A stretch of 64,000 nucleotides of DNA from the NCBI GenBank assembly GCA_963775835.1, contig CAVZKV010000026.1:124001-188000 (forward strand), read 5' to 3'. Under the pieces are notes generated by a model. It was not told the origin of the DNA. It searched no databases and saw nothing but the letters and a program-made list of their open reading frames with translations. Positions 25,284-34,468 of this stretch are shown piece after piece. The position numbers and the translations under genes were made by a program. Numbering within the stretch: the first letter of the stretch is position 1; every line of letters begins with the position of its first letter. Source of the stretch: AWTP1-13 sp963775835. GTDB taxonomy: Bacteria; Pseudomonadota; Alphaproteobacteria; Rhizobiales; Hyphomicrobiaceae.

Positions 25284-26684
25284 TTGAACGATCAGAAGGA
25301 CGAGGAACAGAACCGCTTATCGGCGCGCGCGGCCCGCTACGTGCGCGTCGGCACCAACGTCGGCGCCGTTGCGGCGCGCGTTGCCGGCCAACGGCTGCTC
25401 GGTCTCGATGCCGACAACGCCAAGAACGCGGCCGCCTTGGCGGCCGCCCTGGGCGGCCTCAAGGGGCCGATCATGAAGGTAGCGCAGCTGTTGGCCACCA
25501 TTCCTGAGGCACTGCCTGCCGAATATGCGCTCGAGCTGTCGCAACTGCAATCGCAGGCGCCTCCCATGGGCCCAGCTTTCGTGCGGCGACGCATGCTGGC
25601 GGAGCTTGGTCCGGAGTGGCAAAAGCGCTTTGCGACCTTTGAGATGACACCGGCAGCCTCCGCTTCGCTCGGACAAGTGCACCGGGCGGTGGCGCACGAT
25701 CAGCGCCGGCTTGCTGCCAAGCTGCAGTATCCCGACATGCAGTCCGCCGTCGAGGCCGACCTGACCCAGCTCAAGGTCGTGTTCGCGTTGCATGCGCGCA
25801 TGAACCCAGCCATCGATACCGCCGAGATCTTGCAGGAGATCTCGGCGCGCCTGCGCGAAGAGCTCGATTACGATCTGGAGGCGCGGCACACCGCACTTTA
25901 TGCCTCGATCTTTAAGGATGATCCGCGCATCCGCGTGCCGACGGTCGTGCCCAATCTCTCGACACGCCGACTGTTGACCATGACGTGGCTGGAGGGACGG
26001 CGGCTGCTCGACTACACCGCGGCGCCCCTCGGCGCACGCAACTCAATCGCGCGCGCCATGTTCCGAGCGTGGTGGTACCCCTTCTCGCACTACGGCGTCA
26101 TTCACGGCGATCCGCACCTCGGCAACTATTCGGTGTTTGCGGCACCGGCCGGCGATGGTGGCGCGGTGCTGCCGGAGCCCGGCGGCATCAACTTGCTCGA
26201 CTACGGCTGCATCCGAACTTTTCCCACCCCCTTCGTGCAGGGCGTCATCGATCTCTACAACGGGCTTCTGCACGACAAGCGCGCTCTGGTCGTGCACGCC
26301 TACGAGACTTGGGGGTTCGTCGGCCTCAGCAACGAGCTGATCGATGTTCTCAACATCTGGGCCCGCTTCATCTATGGGCCTTTGCTCGAGGACCGCGAGC
26401 GTGAGATCGCCGACGGCACCACGCCCGGCCAGTACGGGCGCAAGGAAGCCTTTGCCGTGCATAAGGCGCTGCAGGAAAAAGGTCCCGTGCGGGTGCCGCG
26501 TGAGTTTGTGTTCATGGACCGCGCCGCCATCGGGCTGGGCGGCGTGTTCCTGCATCTGCGGGCCAAGCTCAACTGGCACAACATCTTCAACGCCACGATC
26601 GAAGGCTTTGGCCTCGATGCCGTCGGCGAGCGCCAACGCCAGGCCTTCGCTGCGGCGGGCGTGCCGCTGCCGTCGCAAAACTAG
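25284..26684 (+). CDS. ABC1/AarF (UbiB-like) atypical kinase family protein
   Basis: A 466-residue member of the ABC1 atypical kinase family. The family-specific N-terminal motif is GPIMKVAQLLATIPEALP (KVAQ where UbiB has KxGQ). The alanine-rich loop is SASLGQVHRAV, the nucleotide Lys lies in LAAKLQYPDM and the catalytic loop is HGDPHLGNYSVF. It lacks the C-terminal membrane helices of UbiB. Homologues aid ubiquinone synthesis or lipid handling; the exact role here is not known. The start is TTG at 25284 with GAGGAG upstream. Confidence 0.88.
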   Translation: MNDQKDEEQNRLSARAARYVRVGTNVGAVAARVAGQRLLGLDADNAKNAAALAAALGGLKGPIMKVAQLLATIPEALPAEYALELSQLQSQAPPMGPAFVRRRMLAELGPEWQKRFATFEMTPAASASLGQVHRAVAHDQRRLAAKLQYPDMQSAVEADLTQLKVVFALHARMNPAIDTAEILQEISARLREELDYDLEARHTALYASIFKDDPRIRVPTVVPNLSTRRLLTMTWLEGRRLLDYTAAPLGARNSIARAMFRAWWYPFSHYGVIHGDPHLGNYSVFAAPAGDGGAVLPEPGGINLLDYGCIRTFPTPFVQGVIDLYNGLLHDKRALVVHAYETWGFVGLSNELIDVLNIWARFIYGPLLEDREREIADGTTPGQYGRKEAFAVHKALQEKGPVRVPREFVFMDRAAIGLGGVFLHLRAKLNWHNIFNATIEGFGLDAVGERQRQAFAAAGVPLPSQN

Positions 26685-26735
26685 TTGCAACCACAACGCC
26701 CGAGAAGGTCCCACGGAGCCGAACGCCGGAACCGA

Positions 26736-27455
26736 TTAGGCGATACCCAGATAGATGCGTTGCACCTCCGGGTTGTTGGAAAGTGCTCCGGCCTCGCCGG
26801 ACAGCACGCTGCGTCCGACCTGCAGGACGTAGGCGTAGTCGGCCACTTCCAAGGCGAGATCGACCGACTGCTCGGCCAGCAAAATGGTCAAGCCGTCCTT
26901 GTGCAGGCGTAAAAACGTTTCATACATGGTCTCGATGATGGTCGGCGCGAGGCCAAGGCTCGGTTCATCGAGGAGCAGGAGCTTCGGATCGCTCATCAGG
27001 GCGCGGCCAACCGCCAGCATCTGCCGCTCGCCGCCCGACATGGTCCCCGCCTGCTGGCGCCGCCGCTCGGCCAGGCGCGGAAAAACGCTATACACACGCT
27101 CAAGCATGCGCGGGACCTGCGCCCTGTCGGAAATCGGGGTCGCGCCGAGCAGAAGATTGTTCTCCACACTCTGCTGCACGAACAGGCGCCAGCCTTCCGG
27201 TGAGAGGGCCAAACCTCTGCGCACAATGGCATAGGCTGGCACCCCCGTGATCTCCCGATCGTCGAGCTTGATGTGGCCACGGTTGACCGGGACCAGCCCT
27301 GCTACGGCGTTGAGCGTGGTCGTCTTGCCGGCGCCGTTCGAACCCAGCAGCGCGACAATACTGCCCTTGGGCACCTCGAGCGAGACGTCGCTCACGCCGA
27401 TCAGATCACCGTATCGCACCTCCAAATTCGTAACCGCGAGCAGCGGCGCGCTCAT
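26736..27455 (-). CDS. livF: Branched-chain amino acid-type ABC transporter ATPase LivF
   Basis: A 239-residue ATPase with Walker A GSNGAGKTT, signature MSGGERQM, Walker B LLLLDEPSLGL and the LivF-typical end EGWRLF and NPEVQRIYLGIA. It is the last gene of a five-gene minus-strand transporter cluster; its ATG overlaps the livG stop by four bases, which indicates translational coupling. The substrate may be a branched-chain amino acid or another small amide or acid, since this family is broad. Confidence 0.93.
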   Translation of the reverse strand: MSAPLLAVTNLEVRYGDLIGVSDVSLEVPKGSIVALLGSNGAGKTTTLNAVAGLVPVNRGHIKLDDREITGVPAYAIVRRGLALSPEGWRLFVQQSVENNLLLGATPISDRAQVPRMLERVYSVFPRLAERRRQQAGTMSGGERQMLAVGRALMSDPKLLLLDEPSLGLAPTIIETMYETFLRLHKDGLTILLAEQSVDLALEVADYAYVLQVGRSVLSGEAGALSNNPEVQRIYLGIA

Positions 27456-28192
27456 GCTGCGCCCCCGCTCAGTTTTTGCGCATGGCGCTTGCCAAGGTAG
27501 GCCTCGATCACGCGGGTGTCGCGCGTGACCTGGCCCGGTGTGCCGCGGGCAATCTCCCGGCCTTGGTGGAACACCACGACGCGCTCGGCCAGCGAGACGA
27601 TGACCTCCATGATGTGCTCGACGATGATGAGCGTTATGCCCCGCGCATGGATCCGGCGCACGAGGTCGATCGCGGTCCGGATCTCAGCGGGGGTGAGGCC
27701 GGCCATGGCCTCGTCAAGGAGCAGTACCTTGGGTTCGCAGGCGAGTGCCCGGGCAATTTCCAGGCGCTTGCGGCCGGGCGTGCCCAAACTGGCGGCGGAT
27801 GCATCGGCATAGGCGCCAAGACCGACAAAATCGATGATTTCGCGCGCCTTGGCACGGGCGTCGGTGGCCTTGGGCCGACGCAAGAAGGCACCGATGATGA
27901 CGTTGTCAAGGACCGACATCGACACGAAGGTGAGCGGCACCTGGAAGGTGCGCGCGATACCGACGCGGGCGCGTGCCTCCGGGGCCAACGCTGTAACGTC
28001 CCGTCCTTGGAAATGCACGCTGCCGCTGGTCGGGGCGAGATCGCCCGTTAGGCAATTGAAGAACGTCGATTTGCCGGCACCGTTGGGGCCGATCAGACCG
28101 AGCACTTCGCCTGCATTGACGGCAATAGAGGCATCGTCGACCGCCTTGAAGGCGCCGAACGCCTTGGTGATGTTGCGTGCGTCAAGCAGCAT
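27452..28192 (-). CDS. livG: Branched-chain amino acid-type ABC transporter ATPase LivG
   Basis: A 246-residue ATPase with Walker A GPNGAGKST, signature-region AASLGTPGRKRLEIARAL (the usual LSYG is SLGT), Walker B LLLDEAMAGL and the LivG-specific end VIEAYLGKR. It overlaps livM by 11 bases upstream and livF by 4 downstream, so the cluster is one operon. Confidence 0.93.
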   Translation of the reverse strand: MLLDARNITKAFGAFKAVDDASIAVNAGEVLGLIGPNGAGKSTFFNCLTGDLAPTSGSVHFQGRDVTALAPEARARVGIARTFQVPLTFVSMSVLDNVIIGAFLRRPKATDARAKAREIIDFVGLGAYADASAASLGTPGRKRLEIARALACEPKVLLLDEAMAGLTPAEIRTAIDLVRRIHARGITLIIVEHIMEVIVSLAERVVVFHQGREIARGTPGQVTRDTRVIEAYLGKRHAQKLSGGAA

Positions 28193-29171
28193 GAGGCTGC
28201 TCGGCTGCTGCGGGTTTGGGTTTTGGCGGTGTACGACCCATCATGAACACCGCCAGAATGCCGCTCGGCAAGCAGCGCGCAATCACCACGATGATGGCGC
28301 CGTAAACGACGAAGGTGAGGCCGGCGCCCTTACCGCCGAGCAGACTGTTGGAGATCTCCTCCAGCGGTACCAGGATCATGGCACCGACCAACGGTCCAAA
28401 CAGCAGCCCGCTGCCACCGAGGGCCGCCATGATCAGCATTTTTACAGAGATCAGAATGCCGAACCCCGAATCCGGATCGACGAACCCGAACATCAGAGCG
28501 TAGAGGGAACCGGCGACTGCCGTGATGCCAGCGCTCAGCATGTAGGCGTAAAGCTTATAGCGGCCGGCCGCCACCCCCAGTGAGCGCGCGGCGCGTTCCG
28601 AATCCTTGATGGCGCGCAGATAGTAACCCATGCGGCTCTTCTCGATGCGCCACGTCGCCCACAAGACGGCGGCCAGCACCGCCAGAAAGATGTAATAGTA
28701 GGGCAGCGCCGAGGTGAATGAGAGGTCCAGGACGGTGCGCGAAACGGCCGGTCCCGAGATACCCTGGGCGCCGCCAACCCACTCCCAATTGGTGACGAGC
28801 ACACGCACGAGCTCGGCGACGGCGATGGTCGCCATGCTGAAGTAATGGCCCGAGAGGCGCAGCGTCGGCACTCCGATCAGCGCGGCGATCAGGGCTGCAA
28901 TCAGCGCCCCAAGCGGAACGCCGGCGAGCGGCGGCAGGCCGAAGTGGCTATAAAGCGCGAGGGCGGAATAGGCGCCGGCACCGAAAAACACCGCATGCCC
29001 GACCGAAACCTGGCCCGCATATCCCCCGATCAAATTCCAAGCTGACGCGCCGATGGCGGAGAGCAACACCAGAGCACCGAGGCGCTGGTAGACCGGCACG
29101 CCAGCGGTCAACAGCGGATAGGCCAGGACGAGGGCGCCAATGGCGCCATAGAGGAGGCGACGTCGCATCAT
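28182..29171 (-). CDS. livM: Branched-chain amino acid-type ABC transporter permease LivM
   Basis: A 329-residue inner-membrane permease of the LivM group. It has around ten hydrophobic segments and the family stretches WNLIGGYAGQVSVGHAVFFG and LRAIKDSERAARSLGV (the EAA-like ATPase contact loop). Start is one of two adjacent ATG codons at 29171/29168; the upstream livH stop overlaps by four bases. Confidence 0.93.
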   Translation of the reverse strand: MMRRRLLYGAIGALVLAYPLLTAGVPVYQRLGALVLLSAIGASAWNLIGGYAGQVSVGHAVFFGAGAYSALALYSHFGLPPLAGVPLGALIAALIAALIGVPTLRLSGHYFSMATIAVAELVRVLVTNWEWVGGAQGISGPAVSRTVLDLSFTSALPYYYIFLAVLAAVLWATWRIEKSRMGYYLRAIKDSERAARSLGVAAGRYKLYAYMLSAGITAVAGSLYALMFGFVDPDSGFGILISVKMLIMAALGGSGLLFGPLVGAMILVPLEEISNSLLGGKGAGLTFVVYGAIIVVIARCLPSGILAVFMMGRTPPKPKPAAAEQPHAA

Positions 29172-30031
29172 GCCTTACCCATCAGGCCCTGCGGCCTGGT
29201 CCACAGCACAAGGACGAACAGAATGTAGACGACCACGTCCTTGTAAACCGGCCCGATCAGGAAGGCCGAAAGCCCCTCGATCACCCCGATCAGCAATCCC
29301 GCAACCAGGGCTCCCGGCACGCTGCCGAAGCCGCCAAAGGCAACCGTGACGAAGGCAACGATGGCGAGCGTTTCGCCCACGGTCGGTGAGGTGTAGAAAA
29401 AAGTGGCGATCAGTGCGCCGGCGATGCCGGTCGAGCCGGCGGCCAGCGCCCATGCCATCGCCTGCATGCGCTCGGGCCGGATGCCCATCAACTGCGCGGC
29501 CGTTGCATCCTCGGATACGGCCAGCATCCGACTGCCAAGCGCCGAGCGCGTGAGCAGCAAGTGCAACATCAAGGTGACGAGCAGGCCGACCGCTCCGGCG
29601 AGCAGGCGCGGAGCATCGATCCGGATGCTGCCGATCACGAACGGTGATCCCAGTATGTCGTCGGGCAGCGTCTTGAAGTTTGCGCCGAAATACCAAAACG
29701 CCGAGTAGCGCAGCAGTAGCGCCAGTCCGAAGGTGCCGAGGATCTGCGCGAGCATAGGTCCCCGCATAATATGCCGGACGAGCAGGAGATAACTGAGGAC
29801 GCCGATGGTCGCCAGGATGATGGCGGCGATGGGCACTGCGGCGGCAGGGCCGCCGCCAAACGCCGTCCAGACGATGAAGGCCGTGTACATCGCCAGCATG
29901 ACGAAGTCGCCATGCGCGAAGTTGATCACGTTCATCATCCCCCAGATCAAGGTAAGACCGGAAGAAAAAAGTGCGTACACGGCCCCAATGAGCAGGCCGC
30001 TCACGATCACTTGCAGAAGAATGGCGGACAT
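29168..30031 (-). CDS. livH: Branched-chain amino acid-type ABC transporter permease LivH
   Basis: A 287-residue permease of the LivH group: ILLQVIVSGLLIGAVYALFS at the start, the conserved TLIWGMMNVINFAHGDFVML, and the ATPase-contact loop SRMLAVSEDATAAQLMGI. The ATG at 30031 begins at the family N-terminus; the longer frame runs into the end of the binding-protein gene, 80 bases upstream. Confidence 0.93.
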   Translation of the reverse strand: MSAILLQVIVSGLLIGAVYALFSSGLTLIWGMMNVINFAHGDFVMLAMYTAFIVWTAFGGGPAAAVPIAAIILATIGVLSYLLLVRHIMRGPMLAQILGTFGLALLLRYSAFWYFGANFKTLPDDILGSPFVIGSIRIDAPRLLAGAVGLLVTLMLHLLLTRSALGSRMLAVSEDATAAQLMGIRPERMQAMAWALAAGSTGIAGALIATFFYTSPTVGETLAIVAFVTVAFGGFGSVPGALVAGLLIGVIEGLSAFLIGPVYKDVVVYILFVLVLWTRPQGLMGKA

Positions 30032-30111
30032 GGATGGGGGGCCGGCTGCTGTGTGCGTACGACCCAAGGGTGTGAGGCTCGGGTCGCACGTCGTCATGTC
30101 GGGTTCATCGT

Positions 30112-31353
30112 CTACCAACCCTTGTAGGGAAGCTTCAATTCGCCGGCGGCCTTGTCCTTCGGCCACACCGGCACGTACTTGCCGCCCTGCATCTGCGTGA
30201 TGAGGCTGGACGCCAGGGTATTTTGGCCCTTGTCATCGAACTTGACACCGTTGTAACCGGTTACGACTTGATTGGCCTTGAGATCGGTCGCGCGCAGGGC
30301 CGCCTGAATCTTGGCGGCTTCGGTGGCACCGGCACGATTGATCGCGTCGGCCAAAATCAGCATGCCCTGCATGGCGCGCGCCGAAGCATCATCCAGGTCA
30401 ACGTTGGTCTTCTTCTTATAGAGGTCGTTGACCAAGGCGCTGAGCGTCCCGGCCTTGCCCGGGGCGAAGGAGGAGCGATTGACGAGACCCTCGACCAGCG
30501 CACCCGACGTGCTCACGAAAGAGGGATCATTAAAGCCGGCATTGTCGGCGATCATGATCGCCGGCTTCCAGATCAGGTCCTTCATGGTCTTGGCGTAGAG
30601 AATGGCGTCCGACGTATACGATATAAAGATAACAACGTCGGGGTTCTTCTCCTTGAGCTGGAGTACCTGCGGTTGCACGTCGGTTGTGTTGGCCGAATAG
30701 GGGATCACCTGCGTGACGTTGTGGCCCTCCTTTGCGAACACTTCCCGAATCACGCTGGCGACGGAGTTTCCGTATTCCGTATTCTCGTTGACGATGGCGA
30801 TCGAGGAGACCTTCTGCCCGGCCGCTTTCTGCTCCTTGAGAAAATCCGAGTACGCGCGGGCGAAATCTCCCGCCACCGGCGTGGCGCGGAAGAACCATTT
30901 GAACCCACGTTCCGTCAGATTGGCAGCAACCAATTCCGGATTGACGAACGGAACACCGTGCCGCTCTGCCATTGCACTAGTGGTGACCGTGATGCCCGAT
31001 TGATAAGCGCCGATCAGCGCAACCACCTTCTCCTCGGTGATCAGACGTAGCGCCTGGTTCTGACCGGCCGCGGGCGTTCCTTGGTTATCGGCGAACACCA
31101 CGTCGATCTTGGCGCCGCCAAGCCCGGGCAGACCGCTGCCGGCCGCAAGCGGCAGATCCTTCAACTCCGGGTGGTCGTTGTTGATGATCTCCACGGCCAG
31201 CTCGATGGCGGCCTTCGAGTAGTTGCCTGCGCTCGCCGCGTTGCCGCTGAGGGGATAGATCGCCCCGACCTTCACCGTCTGCTGCCCGACCGCATCGCTC
31301 ATGACGGCGAAGGTCATGAGCACGGCGGCCAAACTGAACAATCGACTCAACAT
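30112..31353 (-). CDS. Branched-chain amino acid-type ABC transporter substrate-binding protein
   Basis: A 413-residue periplasmic binding protein of the LivK/Peripla_BP_6 type. It has a signal peptide (LFSLAAVLMTFAVMSDAVG) and the fold signatures KVGAIYPLSGNAASAG, VVALIGAYQSG and IAIVNENTEYGNS. It is the first gene of the transporter cluster, so it is made in excess if the gap of 80 bases before livH has a partial stop. The ligand is not predictable from sequence. Confidence 0.93.
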   Translation of the reverse strand: MLSRLFSLAAVLMTFAVMSDAVGQQTVKVGAIYPLSGNAASAGNYSKAAIELAVEIINNDHPELKDLPLAAGSGLPGLGGAKIDVVFADNQGTPAAGQNQALRLITEEKVVALIGAYQSGITVTTSAMAERHGVPFVNPELVAANLTERGFKWFFRATPVAGDFARAYSDFLKEQKAAGQKVSSIAIVNENTEYGNSVASVIREVFAKEGHNVTQVIPYSANTTDVQPQVLQLKEKNPDVVIFISYTSDAILYAKTMKDLIWKPAIMIADNAGFNDPSFVSTSGALVEGLVNRSSFAPGKAGTLSALVNDLYKKKTNVDLDDASARAMQGMLILADAINRAGATEAAKIQAALRATDLKANQVVTGYNGVKFDDKGQNTLASSLITQMQGGKYVPVWPKDKAAGELKLPYKGW

Positions 31354-31487
31354 TGTTTTCTCCCGTCAGGGGTAAGGTTCGGCCCAGGCGTCGGCGCACT
31401 TGGTCCCGTCGGCACGTCCTCACCGAGCGCGCCGACTATGACATGCCAAAAGGCGACCGGTCCACAACCCGCGGCAAAAGCACGCCA

Positions 31488-31503
31488 CTGGCCCAAAGGC
31501 CAG
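31488..31503. promoter_or_regulatory. Short palindrome between the liv cluster and the isomerase-like gene
   Basis: CTGGCC-caaa-GGCCAG is a perfect 6-bp-arm inverted repeat in the 230-base divergent region. It could be an operator shared by the transporter and the isomerase-like gene. Short GC-rich palindromes are frequent in such genomes, so confidence is low. Confidence 0.25.
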
Positions 31504-31585
31504 CGGGAGGCAAACTATGCCAGCCGCGCAGCCCCTGCTAGTGTGACGCTTGCGCGCGCGATCGCGTTGCTTGAAGAGGGTGATG

Positions 31586-32341
31586 ATGCGCGATTACCTG
31601 GCTTGGCGTCTGGCCTTCGGCGTCACCACGCCATCCACGAATACCGTCGTTCAACCCGAATACGATGACATGCGACCGCCCGGCGTGACCAACCACCTGG
31701 CACGTATGGTCATCCCGGACATGCCCATCCAGAGCAACGAGGATTTCGATCAGTCGATTCGCCTGATCGATGCAGCCCTTGAAGACGCGGTCGACCGCGT
31801 GATGGACTGCAGGCCGAATGCGTTCATCCTCGGTATCTCGGCCCTATCGATCTGGGGTGGTAACCAGACCTGGTGCGAGGAGCTCAAGCGGCGCGTCCGC
31901 GCCGTGGCTGGCTTCGATATTCCCGTGGCGCTTGCCTCCGATGCGGTGATCGAGGCGCTGCAACGCCATGGCATCAAAAAAAACATTGCGGTCATGGAGC
32001 CCTACTACCCTTCGATCGAGCCTAGGATGCAGGGCATGTTGGCGCCGCACGGCTACCAGATCGTCCGTTTCAACCACATGCGCGGCAAGAGTCCCGCTTC
32101 CTATTCGATCCTCACAGCACGCGACATGATTGAGGCCATCAAGGCCGTCGACGGTCCGGATGTCGAAGCCATCGTCCAATTCGGTGCCAATCTACCAATG
32201 GCGCGCCTCGCCGATGAAGCCGAACGCTGGCTCGACAAGCCCGTGATCAGCGTGAACGTCGCCACCTACTGGCACGCTTGCCGCATGAATGGCATCGACG
32301 ACAAACTGTATGGCTTCACGCAACTATTCGCGCGCTTTTGA
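31586..32341 (+). CDS. Maleate isomerase / Asp-Glu racemase-fold protein lacking the catalytic cysteines
   Basis: About 251 residues of the maleate cis-trans isomerase/arylmalonate decarboxylase superfamily. The fold landmarks are FGVTTPSTNTVVQPE, IPVALASDAVIEAL and AVMEPYYPSIEPRM. The positions of the two catalytic cysteines are taken by ISALSIWGG and VQFGANLPMARLADEAERW. A subgroup that I recall with the same cysteine-free signature (VQxGTNLxM..LA..AE..L) exists, so this is a subfamily trait. It may be a non-isomerase enzyme. ATG codons at 31583 and 31586 follow GAGGG. It is divergent from the liv cluster, which may import its substrate. Confidence 0.82.
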   Translation: MRDYLAWRLAFGVTTPSTNTVVQPEYDDMRPPGVTNHLARMVIPDMPIQSNEDFDQSIRLIDAALEDAVDRVMDCRPNAFILGISALSIWGGNQTWCEELKRRVRAVAGFDIPVALASDAVIEALQRHGIKKNIAVMEPYYPSIEPRMQGMLAPHGYQIVRFNHMRGKSPASYSILTARDMIEAIKAVDGPDVEAIVQFGANLPMARLADEAERWLDKPVISVNVATYWHACRMNGIDDKLYGFTQLFARF

Positions 32342-32344
32342 GTG

Positions 32345-32372
32345 CCAGACCGGGTAGCCACACCCGGTCAGG
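32345..32372. terminator. Bidirectional hairpin between convergent genes
   Basis: GACCGGGT (32348-32355) and ACCCGGTC (32362-32369) pair perfectly around six bases, with two further pairs beyond a mismatch on each side. It occupies almost the whole gap between the isomerase-like gene and the MetE-like pseudogene and overlaps the latter's stop. It fits a bidirectional terminator. Confidence 0.5.
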
Positions 32373-33514
32373 TCAGCAACGAGCCTTTGGGATCGGCGGC
32401 CAGGATCTCGGCCTCGCCCAGCCCGAGCTCGCGGCGCACGATGTTCGTGCCCCGCGTCAGCGCTACCATTTTGTAGAAGGCGTGCAATCGGCTCATGCCT
32501 TGGCGGCCAAAGCCACAGTCGGTCGAGACGATGAGCCGCTCCGGCGGGATCACCTTCAGCGCACGGCGAATGAGATTTGCCACCGCCTCGGGGCGCTCGA
32601 CCTGCAGGGTGCGATGGCTGATGACGCCAATTGCGATCTTCTTGCCAGGGCCAATGCCCTTGGCAAAGCTTTCCAGCTCGTCGCCACCATTGTCGGCCGC
32701 CTCGAAAGTAATGACGTCGACGTCGAGCCGGTCGAAATAGGGCAAAGCGTCCGTGTAAAAGCGCCGCCGGGTTTCCGTGCGCTGGGCCGCGGGATTGCCC
32801 CAGCGGATGTGGCACCACACTTCGCTCTTCTGGCGCAGGCCCCGCACCTCGCGGTTGAAGGCGTCGACCAGAAAATCGCCGGTAACCTCCTTGTCTCGCC
32901 GGCTCCTCAACCTGGATCACGGGACAGCCGGCATCGGCGAGCTCGTTGAGCTCGGCGTTCATGAGCTCCGACAGGGCCACGATGAGTTCGCGGCGTCCCC
33001 GGTAGTGCAGGTTGTTGAGGCCGGTTGCCAGCATCTGCGCCGAGATTGCCCCGAACTTCACGGGCTTGCGCGTCTGGCGCTGCGCAACTTTCTAGAGCCG
33101 GGCGTATTCCAACGGGCCGCGGGCGATCTCGCCCACCACATTGGGCAGCACGCGTGTTTCGAGCACCTCGAAGATGATGTCACCCGCCGTCTTGTCGCGG
33201 CTCGATGCGGTGCGACCACGGCCGACATGATGACCTTCAAGCCCGATGAGGCGCTCGGCGGGGTAGCCGAACCAAGAGCGGCCGCCGACGTCGCAATCGC
33301 AGCGCGCGTCCCCGTCGCTGAAAAGATCGAGACCCGCCCGCGTCTGATCGGAGAAGTAGGCGGCAATGGCGTCGCTGTATTGCTCGCGGAAGCCGACCTC
33401 GGTCATCGCCAGCGAGAACGGGCGACCTTTAAGGTTTTCGACAAACCATTGCGGGCGCGGCAGCGAACCCGTGATGGTGGTCAGCAACGGGCGATCCTTC
33501 GAAACTGTCAGCAC
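32368..33514 (-). pseudogene. MetE-like (cobalamin-independent methionine synthase family) pseudogene
   Basis: A gene of about 380 codons of the MetE C-terminal/UROD-like family. From ATG 33514 it reads TTITGSLPRPQWF and SDGDARCDCDVGG. It then hits an in-frame TAG at 33092-33094, in LEYARL-stop-KVAQRQTRKPVK, where a Trp (TGG) would fit. It continues in the same frame through ISAQMLATGLNNL and CPVIQVEEPA. A frameshift near 32905 moves homology to EVWCHIRWGNPAAQR and the zinc-ligand segment STDCGFGRQGM, ending at 32368. Two lesions and conserved surroundings point to a recently broken gene. Relatives without the N-terminal half act on varied methyl or small-molecule substrates. Confidence 0.8.
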
Positions 33515-33665
33515 GTCCCACTCCGTTGAAAGGTGTTGTCACGTTAGCCCATGCCGTTGGCGAGCGTGGCCACCGGCGGCCGTCGCAAGCAAAAGCCAAA
33601 TCCACAGGCATTCGCCTCAGGCAAGCCTTCCGGCGCCAGGGTGGGCTTGCGGTCAGCTGCGCCTC

Positions 33666-34404
33666 GGCCTCGGCGAGTTCCTGGCGGGTCTTGAGTCCGG
33701 AGCACGCAATATGACGGCGGTAGGCATTGCCACCGCGACCGCCGGCATTATCGTCGGCACCGTGACGTTGACCGGCATCGGCCTCGTCATGACGGAGATT
33801 GTCGAATTCCTGTCGGCCGGGAATTTCGTCATCATGCTGGTGCTTACGGGTTTGATCTGCCTCGTACTCGGCACCGGCCTGCCGACCACGGCAAGTTGCG
33901 TCGTGGTCGCCACCTTGATGGCCCCAGTGGTGGTCGAACTCGCGGCGCAAAACGACGTCGCGGTGCCGTTGATTGCCGTGCACATGTTCGTGTTTTATTT
34001 TGGCTTGATGGCCGACGTCTCCCCGCCGGTCGGGCTTGCGGCGTACGCTGCGGGCGCCATCGCCGGCGCCGACCCGTTGAAGGTCGGCTGGCAAGGGGAT
34101 GCGTTACGAGAGCCGAACGGCCCTGCTGCCGTTCGTCTTCGTGTTCAATCCAGAAATCTTGATGATCGACATGGGCGTCGTCGTGTATTTTTTACTGGTG
34201 GTCGGCTGCGCCGTATTGGCGATGAGCACCCTTGTGGCGGCGAGCCAAAATTGGCTGCTAACGCGCAACATGCAGTCCGTCCTGGTTCCCGCCGACCGCC
34301 CCAGCCGCTACTGGTTCACCATTCCTGCGCTCGGCCTGCTGGCCGTCATCGTGCTGCTGCAGCGGCGGCGGCAAACGTCGCAGCCCGCGCCGGCGGCGGA
34401 CTGA
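33666..34404 (+). pseudogene. Remnant of a TRAP-transporter fused permease
   Basis: The last third of a TRAP 4TM/12TM fused permease (TIGR02123-like). The frame from 33666 shows FLAGLESGARNMTAVGIATA, then VTLTGIGLVMTEIVEF, LGTGLPTTASCVVVATLMAP and LMADVSPPVGLAAYAAGAI. Near 34095 the homology shifts frame to YESRTALLPFVFVFNPEILM and ends at 34404 after two more membrane spans. The first 400 or more residues and the periplasmic binding protein are absent. It is a truncated, frameshifted ruin next to the broken MetE-like gene. Confidence 0.8.
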
Positions 34405-34468
34405 GGTTTTTGACGAAAGCCGCCCCCGAGGGCTGGAGCCCGGACCGAACGAGCCCCCGTGTCTGTAG

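Noticed and set aside
33092..33094. In-frame TAG in the MetE-like gene as a pyrrolysine codon
   Set aside because: The family does not use pyrrolysine, no pyl genes are visible, a Trp codon fits the place, and a second frameshift lies downstream.
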